DNA from: Cololabis saira
Taxonomy: Eukaryota; Chordata; Actinopteri; Beloniformes; Belonidae
DNA length: 64,000 nucleotides
Assembly (NCBI RefSeq): GCF_033807715.1
Contig: NC_084592.1
Location: 22,196,501-22,260,500, forward strand
Reading direction: 5' to 3'
Shown: piece by piece, positions 22,974 through 32,431 of the stretch
How the letters are laid out: every line of letters begins with the position of its first letter
Numbering within the stretch: the first letter of the stretch is position 1
The notes under the pieces: generated by a model
The model's database searches: none
Told to the model about the DNA's origin: nothing
Seen by the model: only the letters and a program-made list of their open reading frames with translations
Translations under genes and position numbers: made by a program

Positions 22974-24127
22974 CTGAGAAAAGCACCAAGATCAAGGAGT
23001 CAAGAAACTACATCTGAAAGTGAATGATTTTGGGAAGGAGCAGGGATATTTTCAAATCCAACCAGAACTTCATTTGCATCTTGAAAGGCAGGGGGTGAAT
23101 CAGTTCAAATCAAGGTGACACCACAATATATAGCTCTTACTTTCAAGAACCTCTGATGTACAAAGAAAAACCATAAATTCAAAAAGGTGAAATTTTAGTG
23201 GAAAGGAGAAAAGGATATCCTAGTGAAAGTATTTTGCAGCTGTACGGGAAATAGACTGAATGGTTTAAAATGCCCTGCAGTACCTCTGAAGTCATTATGG
23301 TCTGGCCTCTTTAAATTGTTAAGTTAGAAGGAGTGAAATAGAGCAGACATGGAAGTAACATCTTGGTTGCATCTGTAGCTGCGGAAAGTATTTCATGTTA
23401 GTTTCCTCCAATGATGGACACCTGCTTCCACCTATTTAGGGTCGAGGTGATTTACTGGAGCCTACCACACTGTCATGGGGTGAAAGGTCGGGTTCAGTCC
23501 GGACAGTTAACCAGTTCATCACAGAACCACTTACATTCCGGTTAAATCCAGTTATTAATGTATTATTATCCATTTATAATAAATAAATTATAATGATAAT
23601 ATTATATAATATCTTCTAATGTAAATTATTTAAAAGCAGCCTGGCTATAGAAACCAACAACTTGCTTTGAATCTTCACTTCTATTGTTTCCTGAGAATGT
23701 GCAAGGAGACAGTAGAGGGAAACACATCCCTCAACTGCAGCAAGGGTCATCTCAAAATGCTGCATGCCGATTTGATTCGTTTGCCAACTGCAAGTTGATT
23801 TGTGATATAAAAGTAAATTTTCAGTTCATTCTTAACTAGACAATACTTTTAAAAAAATGACTTTGACATATTAGTTCTTAAGCAACACAAGGTCTACTGC
23901 TACTACTAAGATACACTGCAGTGGTAGGGATTGAAAAAAGCATGCTGGACCTTTTAGGTGTGAAACTCCTCATTGGTCCATCTATCGCTTTTCTTTCAAT
24001 CTTGATCAAATGTACTTGTAGCAAAATGTTTCTGGTACAAATGGTTCAAATAAGTTGTGTTCACATATCTTTTCATGAACATAGTTTAGAGTACCCAATC
24101 AGCAGAGACCCCCCACGAGGTACTTCC

Positions 24128-24357
24128 TGTCATGGTTTTTTTGTCAAGCCTTTTGTGTATATCTTGTCTTGTCTTTCCGTTGCTCCTTGCTGGTCCGCAC
24201 TGTTTCCACCCTCCATGTTTCAGCTCAGGTTTTTGTATTTTTGTCAAGTTTATGCTCTTGTGTTCAGCAGCGCGTTAAGTTATAAAAGTCACTTTTCTGG
24301 AACTCCTGCCTCTGCGTCTCTCCTGCATCTGGGTCCTACGCCCCCCTCACCGTGACA
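24128..24357 (+). repeat. Solo-LTR-like sequence
   Basis: The segment starts TGTCATGGTT and ends ACCGTGACA, the TG...CA inverted ends expected of a fish Gypsy-type LTR. It is also in copy 2 at 57720-57949. No target duplication or internal retroviral-type coding is seen, so the assignment is tentative. Confidence 0.45.
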
Positions 24358-24556
24358 GGACGGACCAGCCGGAAGCAAGAGAAAGACAAGACAAGATGTA
24401 CACAAAATGCTTGACGAAACAGGTGGAAGCGATGACGGCAGATGGGAAGGGAAGTCAAGACAAATCTTAAACACAAGGACATGGGGTTACAAAATAAAAC
24501 AGGAACCTAAAATACCAAAACTGAAAAAACATGACATGAATACAAAAATCATGACA
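24358..24556 (-). repeat. Second LTR-like sequence, inverted
   Basis: Read on the minus strand, this begins TGTCATGATTTTTG and continues with the same TCTTGTCTTGTCTTTC and GGCTGGTCCG blocks as 24135-24200. The two LTR-like segments thus stand head to head as an imperfect inverted repeat. In copy 2 this arm is cut at about 58095. Confidence 0.4.
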
Positions 24557-24566
24557 GTTCCTTTAA

Positions 24567-25377
24567 AGGTATTGTGACATCCTTTTTAACATGCTTTTAA
24601 CACTACTAAAAGTCTTGGCCAACATCCCTCAAATGTGTCTAAAAGAGTGTAACAAGAAAAACTTCACTCTAGTACTCCATTCCTGGCTTTTTATGACGGT
24701 GTTTTTTTGCACCGTGAAAAATGCTTCCTTTTCCCCCTTTCCTGTCAATCATTGCTCCGCTCCTCCTCCAAACCTCCTCCAACCCAACCATACGCTCACA
24801 GCGGCGTTGGAGAGTTAAGCCGGGAGCGACAGGCGAAGCACGGAAAAGCAGCAGGGCGAACCACAGCAAACAATCATAAAAATAAAGGCATGCAAGCAGC
24901 AGTGTCCCCTTATCTTAAGTGCAGTCAGTGGCCGCGGGTCTTCTTAGCAGTTCTCCTCCGGGGATTAGAACAAAAGAGGCTCTAAACAGCTCCGTGTTAA
25001 GCCTGATTTATGGTTCCGCGTTAAATCGACGCAGAGCCTACGCCGTAGGGTTCAGCGTACGGTGCGCGTCGCTGCGTAACCCTACGCCGTAGGCTCTGCG
25101 TCGGTGTAACACGGAACCATAAATCATCCTTTATGGTGCGCTGGAGAGGAGAGGAGACAGGGAGCTGGGTGGAGGGGGCGGTGATTTAGCGGGTCTATAC
25201 GTAACGGCCCGCCACCAAACCAGATGCGCCGTTTTTGCACAGTTATGCGGAAAATCCCAGAAAGCACACAATACACTGAATGTTAAAAGTTCGTTGTTTT
25301 TTGGGTGTAATTGATGTCAAGACACCCAACAAAACACAAAAAATCAAGAAAAATGTGTTTTTCATGTCACAATACCT
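24567..25377. mobile_element. Kolobok-like non-autonomous element (TTAA target)
   Basis: This 811-bp element has perfect inverted ends AGGTATTGTGACAT and ATGTCACAATACCT, flanked on both sides by TTAA (24563-24566 and 25378-25381). TTAA duplications with ends starting AGG fit Kolobok better than piggyBac (CCC/CCY ends). It has no transposase and carries a nested Harbinger-like MITE. It is absent from copy 2, where different sequence precedes the same ctttaagctgatttgac flank. Confidence 0.7.
25000..25130. mobile_element. Harbinger-like MITE, nested
   Basis: A 131-bp palindromic element begins AGCCTGATTTATGGTTCC, has inner arms GCAGAGCCTACGCCGTAGG, and is flanked by TTA on both sides (24997-24999 and 25131-25133). 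TTA target duplications are typical of PIF/Harbinger. Related copies are at 36190 and 51671. Confidence 0.75.
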
Positions 25378-26019
25378 TTAAGCTGATTTGACTACCTTTC
25401 CTACTACAGGAAGATTTTCCGCCCTGTAAAGGTTCCCGTAGGCTACTTTTACAGGGCCTTTTCTGGTGATGGAGACAGGTGTCAAAGATCGGCCCCTAAA
25501 AACTACCCATAACCCCGACTAGTGGATCTTTACTGTGTCTTTTTTGTTGTCAACATCACTATATCATATTTCATAGCAAAATAAAGAACATTTAACCGAC
25601 TGTGGTCTCAAATTTTAGCACTGACATTTATTTTGGTGGTCATGGTTTAAGATTAACTAATGAATGCAGTAGTTGGAGTCGATCGTCAGAGGAAGCAAGT
25701 AGAAAACTGTCCAATAGTTTTATATTTCTTTTACTACACCCCTTTCATTGATTATTTGGACAATTTGGTGATAAAGTAATGACTAAAAAGCATGTGCATA
25801 TACAACAACAAAGCTATGTGAAATTTGATTTGGATTTATGATGTAAAACAATTAGTCAACTATGAGGATGTTCTTTTCTCAAAAGGTGTGGTGTCTAAAC
25901 TGCTTTGAGAAGTAAAAACATGTCAAGCATTTAGTTCAAAGGTTTGTCAGGTGTGGTTCTGAATCAGTTGGTGCTTCTTCAGCGCCCTCTAAAGGCGAGT
26001 AGGGGGAATGACAACTCAC

Positions 26020-26064
26020 CGAGCTTTATTCTTCTTTTTCTGACTCATCCTTCCGGGGTGGATG
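26020..26064 (-). CDS. sacsin-like copy 1, start-codon exon
   Basis: This exon is bounded by acceptor tttacag and donor gtgagt. It has 16 bp of 5'UTR and then ATG at 26048-26046, encoding MSQKKKNKA and two bases of an Arg codon. The protein therefore starts 39 residues before the first ELIQNADDA motif and has no room for the N-terminal ubiquitin-like domain of classical sacsin. The start is chosen because it is the first ATG after the acceptor, in frame with the conserved modules, and identical in both copies. Confidence 0.85.
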
Positions 26065-26798
26065 CTGTAAAAACAAAATGAGGATACCAGTGACAAAATG
26101 CAGCGTAAACATCGAGCATTGACCATTGAACTCAAGAAATCAGAGTGGCTACTTACAGTAGCGCAGTCACCACCAACAGTTTAAATAAAACCCATGAATA
26201 CAAAAGTTGACTATTTACTGATTGAGCTGTCATAGTGTCAAATTTAACTGCCTTTTAAAGTCCCCCAGGAGTCAATTATAAGCCATTCATCTTTAATATA
26301 CATGTATTTAGTAAAATTCTGAAGTCCATAGTTACATGATGATCTTAAGTTGGAGAAAATATATCAACAGAAAATATTGACTCAATTTAAAAAACAGTAG
26401 AACTATGGTGTTTTTTTGCATCTGTTGTTGTCCTTATTCTCATCAATGTTTAACTATAAGAAACTATTATGTAATTCTATGCAGATTGGGAAAAAAAACT
26501 AAATTGATAATTCTTTATCATAATACGACTTATTAAATGATAATACGAACTGGTAATATTACCAGTTCTCACCACAAATACAGGAAGTTCAAACCTGTTA
26601 AGCCTGACATATAACATCAAGCAAGATCGGGTTAATGACAAGAGAACAATAATTTCCTGTAACTTTTAAAGTTTCTAGTGTACAACTTAGCTTTTGATTC
26701 ACAGCTTCATTTATAGAATGTTAAAGAGCCAGTCACGCATTTTAGATTATTGACAAGGACCACTTTTTAAAAAAGGGATTATATTATCTATTTTGATG

Positions 26799-26802
<4 letters not shown>

Positions 26803-26856
<54 letters not shown>
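26803..26856. repeat. (TA)n microsatellite, copy 1 only
   Basis: This is an uninterrupted TA run in the first intron. Copy 2 lacks it and joins tctattttgac directly to caaaacaagactcc. Confidence 0.95.
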
Positions 26857-26858
<2 letters not shown>

Positions 26859-27312
26859 GAAAAGTTCCAATCAAAAAACACAAAAACAAGACTCCTCATG
26901 CCTGAATTAAATGAACTGGAAAATAGAATAGCACATATTTAATCATATAAAAGCACATTTGGGATTCGTGAAAAGGGGAAAAAAAACTTTTTTTGTTATT
27001 ATTTCCAATCTAAGAAGTAACTGAATCCAGCAAAGTGTAAGTACTGTGGTGGTCTCGATGATGTAAAATCCAGCAGAACGACCTTAAACTGGGTGTTTCT
27101 CTGCCTCAACCAAGGCTCCGTACAGAGTAAAGACAGTTGTGAAACCACCACTTCAAGTAACAATAAACAGGAATTAATAACAGGATGCTGGCATGTGACA
27201 AAAAAATTAAACAGAAAAAATAATATAATAATAATGTTCCTTTTTTAAAATAAATAAATAAATCGTATAATGTACTCCAAAGAGCTTATAAATAGATATA
27301 AAAGCACAGTAC

Positions 27313-27355
27313 CTGTTCCGTGTCAGCGCATCTCGGATCAGCTCCAGTTAAACTA
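27313..27355 (-). other. sacsin-like copy 1, 5'UTR exon 1
   Basis: This is a non-coding first exon ending at donor gtactg (27312-27307). It lies just downstream of a TATA box, so transcription probably starts near 27350. The start point is inferred from TATA spacing. The intron to the start-codon exon is about 1.25 kb. Confidence 0.6.
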
Positions 27356-27376
27356 GGGACTGAGCATCAGTCCTCC

Positions 27377-27384
27377 TTTTATAA
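27377..27384 (-). promoter_or_regulatory. TATA box of sacsin-like copy 1
   Basis: TATAAAAG on the minus strand lies about 65 bp upstream of the exon 1 donor. It is conserved exactly in copy 2 at 60388-60395. Confidence 0.7.
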
Positions 27385-27453
27385 AGTCTGCAGGCGTCCG
27401 GTTTAAACGACTTCTTTTGCAAAAAAAAAAAAAAAAAAAACGTAAATTAGTCA

Positions 27454-27525
27454 GAAACGAAACCAAAGCTGCCACCTGCGAGTTAGAAATAAGGTTTCCT
27501 CAGATTCCCTGAGTGAAACGAAACT
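27454..27525. promoter_or_regulatory. Paired IRF-like motifs GAAACGAAAC
   Basis: Two copies of GAAACGAAAC (27454-27463, and 27515-27525 with a trailing T) lie 70 and 131 bp upstream of the TATA box. Each contains the IRF core AANNGAAA. Neither is a canonical ISRE, because the two GAAA blocks are one base too close. Both are kept in copy 2 (60451-60460, 60512-60522). Interferon responsiveness is an inference only. Confidence 0.4.
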
Positions 27526-27850
27526 TACTGAGCAACAGGGGTGGATTGGCCATAGGGAGTACCGGGAGTTTTCCCGGTGGGCCGTTCAATAATGGGCCGC
27601 CAGGGGCTGCCGTTTTTTTTTGTTTTTTTTTTTGCTTCGTCTTGCCATGATCTCTCACACATCACTCATAGACAGACTTGCCTGTCATACCTGGCCGGCC
27701 CAGGCTACAGAGGCCCAAGAGTCCCACCCATTCATGTACTAGATCCCCCCGCCCCCCCCCTCGTCCAATCACCTTTAATGATGGGCAATCGTTATGATTG
27801 GTAGAGAGCGAGAAAGAAAGAAAGAAAGAAACAGCACACAGACAAGCAAA

Positions 27851-28222
27851 ATGGAGAAAAAACGAGAAGGGGGCGCTGAAAAGTTGAGAGAGAGAAAAAA
27901 AGCACTCTCTCATGATGGTGCTACTGCTACCAGCAAAAACATTGTAACCGTGTTCGCTGCGGGGGCCGGCCTGGCCTCCGGGACTTCAGCTGTGCCTGCG
28001 GGTCCGTCTCAGCAGCAGGTGATGATGTCAGAGGAGGAGGAGGGTGAAAGTGAGGCTCCCGCTGCCATGGTGGTACAGGAGCAGGAGATAGGTGGTGGTG
28101 ATGGCACAGCCCCCGGGTCTCGCACTCAGAAGGCGCGCCGATTTTTTCCAGTGGCCAGCCGCGGTACTGCAACAAAAAATCCCATGGGGCCCAGAAAGCT
28201 TTTTTCCCATAGACCGCAATAG
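27851..28222 (+). pseudogene. hAT transposase N-terminal fragment
   Basis: The ATG at 27851 opens a 123-codon frame beginning MEKKREGGAEKLRERKK, which recalls the N-termini of hAT-derived zinc-finger MYM/TTF-type proteins. It then enters low-complexity acidic sequence (SEEEEGESEAP) and a K/R-rich segment. No zinc finger or dimerisation domain follows. In copy 2 an extra A in the poly(A) run near 60900 shifts the frame. Confidence 0.5.
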
Positions 28223-29204
28223 TAAAAGAGAAGCCTCTAAAACTGTTCACAGGACACCTCCAGCTGTAATTTCCGGCAATTAATAATCTTTGTATTCTAT
28301 ATTTTTAAGTCATGGACTTTATATCCGTCAAAAATGTTTTATAACGGCCAGAAAAGTCAAAGAAAAGTCTCTTTCTAGGCGTGACGTGACGGCTGACGTC
28401 ACAGCCATGTCCGTGCCATCCACAGATGTATTATATTAATATATATTATGTAATTATATTATATTAATACATTAATAATATATGTAATACTATACATGTA
28501 ATAATATACATGAATTAATATATTATATTAATACATTTTATATTAATATTCGCGTCATTGCCCCAGGGCATGATGGGAGGCCCCAGAGCATCATGGGAGA
28601 TGACTCAACTGCGCATGCTCTATGGGCCCGTGTATGGGGAAGTAAACCCGGAAGTCAGAGATTTTTTCGGCGTATGCGCTGGCTGAGCAGAATGCATTGA
28701 AATGAATGGGCGGCAATTTTCAATCTCCCATCCAGCTCTATAATACATCCATGTGATGGCAGGTCAGTGTGTGCTAGCCTAATATGCTGTGGATAAACAC
28801 TTAATTGCAACGTTAACACCGTTAATTGTCTATTAACGTTACTTGACATAATCGCAAAATCTGCATAGTTTGGTTTGTTAGCCTACAAAATCAAGTTATA
28901 TAAAGTATTGGAAAATAACTATATTCGTATGATTAATTAATAGTTGCTTTTTGTACTATTTTATACTTGAAGTGGTTTGAGCATAGATATCTGCTAGTTT
29001 CACAATTTTTAACCTATAATTACATCCCCCAAAGCATGTCACCAGAGTTTTAGTGTTTTAAGTATCAACATGCACCTTTCTTCTGCCCACAGTCCTATTT
29101 GTTCATGAAGGACATTGATCTAACAACATACCAAATATGCTTTACATATTTTTTTCAGTCAGTGTTTATGGTTTAATGACTGTTTCACATTATGCAGTTA
29201 AAAC
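28223..29204. other. hAT interior, no gene seen
   Basis: This region is AT-rich, with tatattaat-type repeats at 28425-28550. It is present in copy 1 and absent from copy 2, which diverges right after cccatag. I see no convincing coding region. The phrase cccatagaccgcaatagtaa recalls a dispersed fish repeat. Confidence 0.5.
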
Positions 29205-29226
29205 GAAAGTTACGCCTGTAACTACG

Positions 29227-29392
29227 GTTCTATGAGTCCCGGATGACCGCCAGGCGGTGCTGTAAGCACTGGATATCTCCCCTCGCGCATGCGCATGTCG
29301 AGTACAATACCAACAATGTCACGTCACCCGTGACCCCTGCATGACCCCCGGAAGGGGTATATCTTCCGGGGTCAAGCATGGGATCGGCTCCT
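29227..29392. repeat. DIRS left inverted terminal repeat
   Basis: Apart from its outermost bases, this segment is inverted at 35214-35380: both read ccgccaggcggtgctgtaag and later ggaaggggtatatcttccgg. The left end has about 22 further bases (from gaaagttacgcctgtaac) not present at the right end, which is the usual DIRS asymmetry. Confidence 0.9.
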
Positions 29393-29440
29393 AGAATCTT
29401 CTCGCGAGAGCACGAGGATTCGGAGTGACCGGCAGGCCTG

Positions 29441-29535
29441 GCGGTCATCCGGGACTCATAGAACCGTAGTTACAGGCGTAACTTTCGTTCTATTTCGTCC
29501 CTACTGACCGCCAGGCGGTGCTGTAAGCACTGGAT
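29441..29535. repeat. DIRS internal complementary region
   Basis: The first half is the reverse complement of the left end (catccgggactcatagaacc) and the second half matches the inverted right end (ttctatttcgtccctactg). It thus spells out the circle junction and would template completion of both ends during replication. Confidence 0.9.
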
Positions 29536-29577
29536 GACGAATACCAACAATGTCACATAGAATCCCGGTCACATACC

Positions 29578-30714
29578 TCACTGATCAGGGGCAGAAGGAC
29601 CCGGGAGTAGAACCACGCCCAATGGTTGGGGAGTGGCGACATTGATCCGGTAAAACCTGGAGAACGTGTCCGGCGACGTCCATGAAGCCGCTGTGCAGAT
29701 GTCCTCCAGAGGCACCCCCTTCAGGGCAGCCCAAGAAGCCGCGACGCTTCTGGTCGAGTGGCACCTCACCCCCACTGGTAAGGGGCGGCCACTGGCCCTG
29801 TAGGCGTGCTCGATGGTGTCCACCACCCAGTGGGACAGGCGCTGTCTAGAAATAGCGCGCCCCCTGTTAGGGCCACCATGACAGATAAAAAGCTGCTCCG
29901 ACCGTCGCACAGGCGCGGTGGCAGCAACATAAGCAGTAAGGGCCCGTACGGGGCACAAAGGGCTTGGCCCACCCTCCGCAGGCTCGGGGTCGAACCGGGC
30001 AAGCTGGATAGGCCGATTAGCATGATCGCGTGGCAGGACCTTGGGCAGGAACGCCACGTTCGGCCACAACGTAACCCCTGAGCCATCCGGGTTCCACCTC
30101 AGGCAGTACCCGCTGACTGACAGGGCATGTAACTCACTGACTCGCTTTGCTGACGTCATAGCGAGGAGAAAAGCCGTCTTCATAGAAAGACACTTCAGGT
30201 CCACCTGGGCCAAGGGCTCAAAAGGTGGAGAAGAGAGGGCACCTAGTACCATAGACAGGTCCCACACCGGGGCCCTTGGGGTCCTCGGGGGGCGCAGCCT
30301 CAGAGCCCCCCTAAGAAAGAGAGAAACCAGCCGGTGGCACCCCACGGTGGCAGTCTCGACCAGGGCATGTCGTGATGAAATGGCCGCCACGTACACCCGT
30401 AAGGTGGACTGAGCACGGCCATCATCCAGGAGGGACTGAAGGAACTCCAGGATCGTGGCCACAGGGCAAAGCATAGGGTCCTCTGCCCTGTCCGCACACC
30501 AGGCAGAGAATCTCCTCCACTTGCACTCATACTGGAGGCGGGTGGAGGGCGCACGAGCGTTCAAGATGGTAGCCCTGACGGGCTCAGTACAGCCTGACAC
30601 TAACGGGTCGGGCCCTGCAGTGGCCAGACCCAGAGTTGAAGGCGACGGGGGTCGGGATGCCAAATCCGACCCCCCAGCTGGGACAGAAGGTCCCTCCGGT
30701 CGGGTAGGCGCCAT
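29578..30714 (-). CDS. DIRS tyrosine recombinase
   Basis: This is a 378-codon frame from an ATG at 30714. The core resembles phage-type integrases: an N-terminal SAM-like region (TRLQYECKWRRFSAWC), the first catalytic Arg in AKRVSELHAL, H-x-x-R in CHSTRSVAA, and the nucleophile Tyr in SRFYRIN. The complete R-H-R-Y set suggests activity. It would integrate a circular cDNA without target duplication. The same frame stays open upstream to 32685, but that part overlaps the RT ORF and is not recombinase-like, so the ATG at 30714 is preferred. It overlaps the RT ORF by about 115 bp. Confidence 0.88.
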   Translation of the reverse strand: MAPTRPEGPSVPAGGSDLASRPPSPSTLGLATAGPDPLVSGCTEPVRATILNARAPSTRLQYECKWRRFSAWCADRAEDPMLCPVATILEFLQSLLDDGRAQSTLRVYVAAISSRHALVETATVGCHRLVSLFLRGALRLRPPRTPRAPVWDLSMVLGALSSPPFEPLAQVDLKCLSMKTAFLLAMTSAKRVSELHALSVSGYCLRWNPDGSGVTLWPNVAFLPKVLPRDHANRPIQLARFDPEPAEGGPSPLCPVRALTAYVAATAPVRRSEQLFICHGGPNRGRAISRQRLSHWVVDTIEHAYRASGRPLPVGVRCHSTRSVAASWAALKGVPLEDICTAASWTSPDTFSRFYRINVATPQPLGVVLLPGPSAPDQ

Positions 30715-32279
30715 GGCGTGCCGCAGCAGAGCCTCCGGAGTAGTGGGAACCACGGTCTCCCCGGCCAGAAGGGGGCCACCAAGAGGAGCCTGTGACCTCT
30801 CTGGAGGACCCTCTGCAACGTCGGAAGGATTAAAGGTAGTGGGGGGAACGCGTACAGGAGCCCGTCGGGCCACTCGTGCCCTAGGGCATCCTGACCCAGA
30901 GGACTGGTCTCCTCTGTCCAGGAGAACCAGAGGGGGCAGTGAGCCGAGACGCCCGAGGCGAAGAGGTCCACCACCGCTCTGCCGAAGAGGACCCAAATCA
31001 TCCCCACTACCTCCGGATGAAGCCGCCACTCTCCTGGGGGAGGCTTGTGTCGGGACAGGAAGTCTGCCACCTGATTCCTGACCCCTGGCAGGTATATCGC
31101 CCGCAGGCTGAGGAGGCGAGGAGCGGCCCACGTCAGAAGGCCCCGGGACACCTGCAGCAGCTGTGCAGACCCGGTGCCCCCCTGGTGGTTGATCTGGGAG
31201 ACAGTGGACACATTGTCCGACCGAACCAGTACGTGCCTCCCCCATAGGTGAGGTAAAAAGTGCTCGAGTGCTCGGTGTACAGCACGGAGCTCCAGCACAT
31301 TGATGTGGCGTGTGCGGTCCCGCGCAGACCACTGCCCTTGGGCAGGCCTGCCGCGCCAAACAGCACCCCACCCCGAGAGGGAGGCATCTGCGGTGACAGT
31401 CTCCCGGAAGGAGGTGATAGTGCCCAAGGGCACACCCCCCAGCAGGAATGCCCCGTCTTTCCAGGGTGCCAGGGCATGGACACACACCCGCGACACCCTG
31501 ACTAGCCTGTGCCTGTGCCTTTCGGCATCCAGGCGAAGGCTGTTCAGCCACATCTGCAGGGGGCGTAGCCTCAGCAGGCCCAAAGGCACAACAGCCGAGG
31601 CGGCTGTTAATCTGCCCAAAAGCTGCAGGAACTGGAGGTAAGGCAGCCGTCTGCCCCTCCTGAATCGGGGGAGGAGCCGCAGGATGTCGCTCACACGCCG
31701 CGGTGAGAGACAGGCCCTCATGGTCACCGAGTCGAGTACCAATCCTAAGTAGGCGACTCGCTGGGAGGGAGCCAGACAGCTCTTCCCTCTGTTCACTGTG
31801 AGCCCTAGTTTGGCCACATGCGACAAAAGGAGGGCCGTGTCTGCCACCACTTGTTCTCGGGACGGCGCGCATATCAGCCAGTCGTCCAGGTACGGCAGAA
31901 CCTTCATACCCTGTGCCTGCAGGGGAGCGAGGGCTGCCGCCACGCACCTGGTGAAAACTCTTGGGGACAGGGAGAGCCCGAACGGGAGCACCCTGAACTG
32001 GTAATGGCGGTCCTGATAGGCGAACCTCAGGAACCGCTGGTGCTGTGCCGCAATCGGCACGTGAAAGTAAGCGTCCTGTAGATCTACCGTCGTAAACCAC
32101 TCCCCCTGACCGACCGCACGCAGAACATCTGCTGTGGTCAGCATCCGGAAGGGCAGGGCCTTCATGTACCCGTTGAGGCCTCTCAGGTCCAAGATGGGAC
32201 GAAGGCCGCCGTCTTTCTTGCTGACGAGAAAGTAGGTTGAGTAGAACCCCTGGGGCTGCAGCAGGGGGTCTACCGGCAC
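30600..32279 (-). CDS. DIRS reverse transcriptase-RNase H
   Basis: This 559-codon supported frame is DIRS1-type reverse transcriptase. KDGGLRPILDLRGLN starts the fingers (residues 21-36), the first catalytic Asp lies in VDLQDAYFH (about 66) and YLDD at 130-133. RNase H follows: TADASLSGWGAV (Asp 298), ELRAVHRAL (Glu 330), VRSDN (Asp 355) and NQVADFLSR (Asp 406). The C-terminal VVDLFAS...LLLVAPFWP block is typical of DIRS polyproteins. The first codon listed is GTG within the family motif AKGAIVPVD, so the frame really begins upstream, perhaps by fusion or recoding after gag. Confidence 0.9.
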   Translation of the reverse strand: MPVDPLLQPQGFYSTYFLVSKKDGGLRPILDLRGLNGYMKALPFRMLTTADVLRAVGQGEWFTTVDLQDAYFHVPIAAQHQRFLRFAYQDRHYQFRVLPFGLSLSPRVFTRCVAAALAPLQAQGMKVLPYLDDWLICAPSREQVVADTALLLSHVAKLGLTVNRGKSCLAPSQRVAYLGLVLDSVTMRACLSPRRVSDILRLLPRFRRGRRLPYLQFLQLLGRLTAASAVVPLGLLRLRPLQMWLNSLRLDAERHRHRLVRVSRVCVHALAPWKDGAFLLGGVPLGTITSFRETVTADASLSGWGAVWRGRPAQGQWSARDRTRHINVLELRAVHRALEHFLPHLWGRHVLVRSDNVSTVSQINHQGGTGSAQLLQVSRGLLTWAAPRLLSLRAIYLPGVRNQVADFLSRHKPPPGEWRLHPEVVGMIWVLFGRAVVDLFASGVSAHCPLWFSWTEETSPLGQDALGHEWPDGLLYAFPPLPLILPTLQRVLQRGHRLLLVAPFWPGRPWFPLLRRLCCGTPWRLPDRRDLLSQLGGRIWHPDPRRLQLWVWPLQGPTR

Positions 32280-32431
32280 AATGGCGCCCTTGGCCAGAGG
32301 TAGGGGGCCGGTGTCGGAACTGCAGTACGTACCCGTGGGTTAAGGTGGAAATTACCCAGGGGTCCGACGAGCAGGCAGCCCAGTGACTGAGCTGCTGCCG
32401 GGAAAAGCAGCCGACGACCGGCCCCGTGGCC

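Larger units (their letters stand above)
22974..26019 (-). other. Large intron of sacsin-like copy 1
   Basis: This 3-kb intron contains an old repeat fragment at about 23430-23530 (tggagcctaccacactgtc), an inverted LTR-like pair at 24128-24556, and a Kolobok-like element at 24567-25377 with a nested MITE. I see no coding sequence in the rest. Confidence 0.65.
5235..28206. repeat. Segmental duplication, copy 1
   Basis: This is the left copy of a roughly 23-kb near-identical tandem duplication; its partner is 37452-61206. Similarity begins abruptly at tcacttctag (5235) within the DIP2 3'UTR and stops after cccatag (about 28206) inside a hAT element. The unit carries the end of the DIP2 3'UTR, the whole sacsin-like gene, its promoter and the left end of the hAT. 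Exon lengths are identical in both copies except for small in-frame indels in the giant exon. Confidence 0.95.

Noticed and set aside
27515..27525. Canonical ISRE
   Set aside because: The consensus needs two bases between GAAA blocks; here there is one. Only the IRF core AANNGAAA is met, so it is recorded as IRF-like at low confidence.
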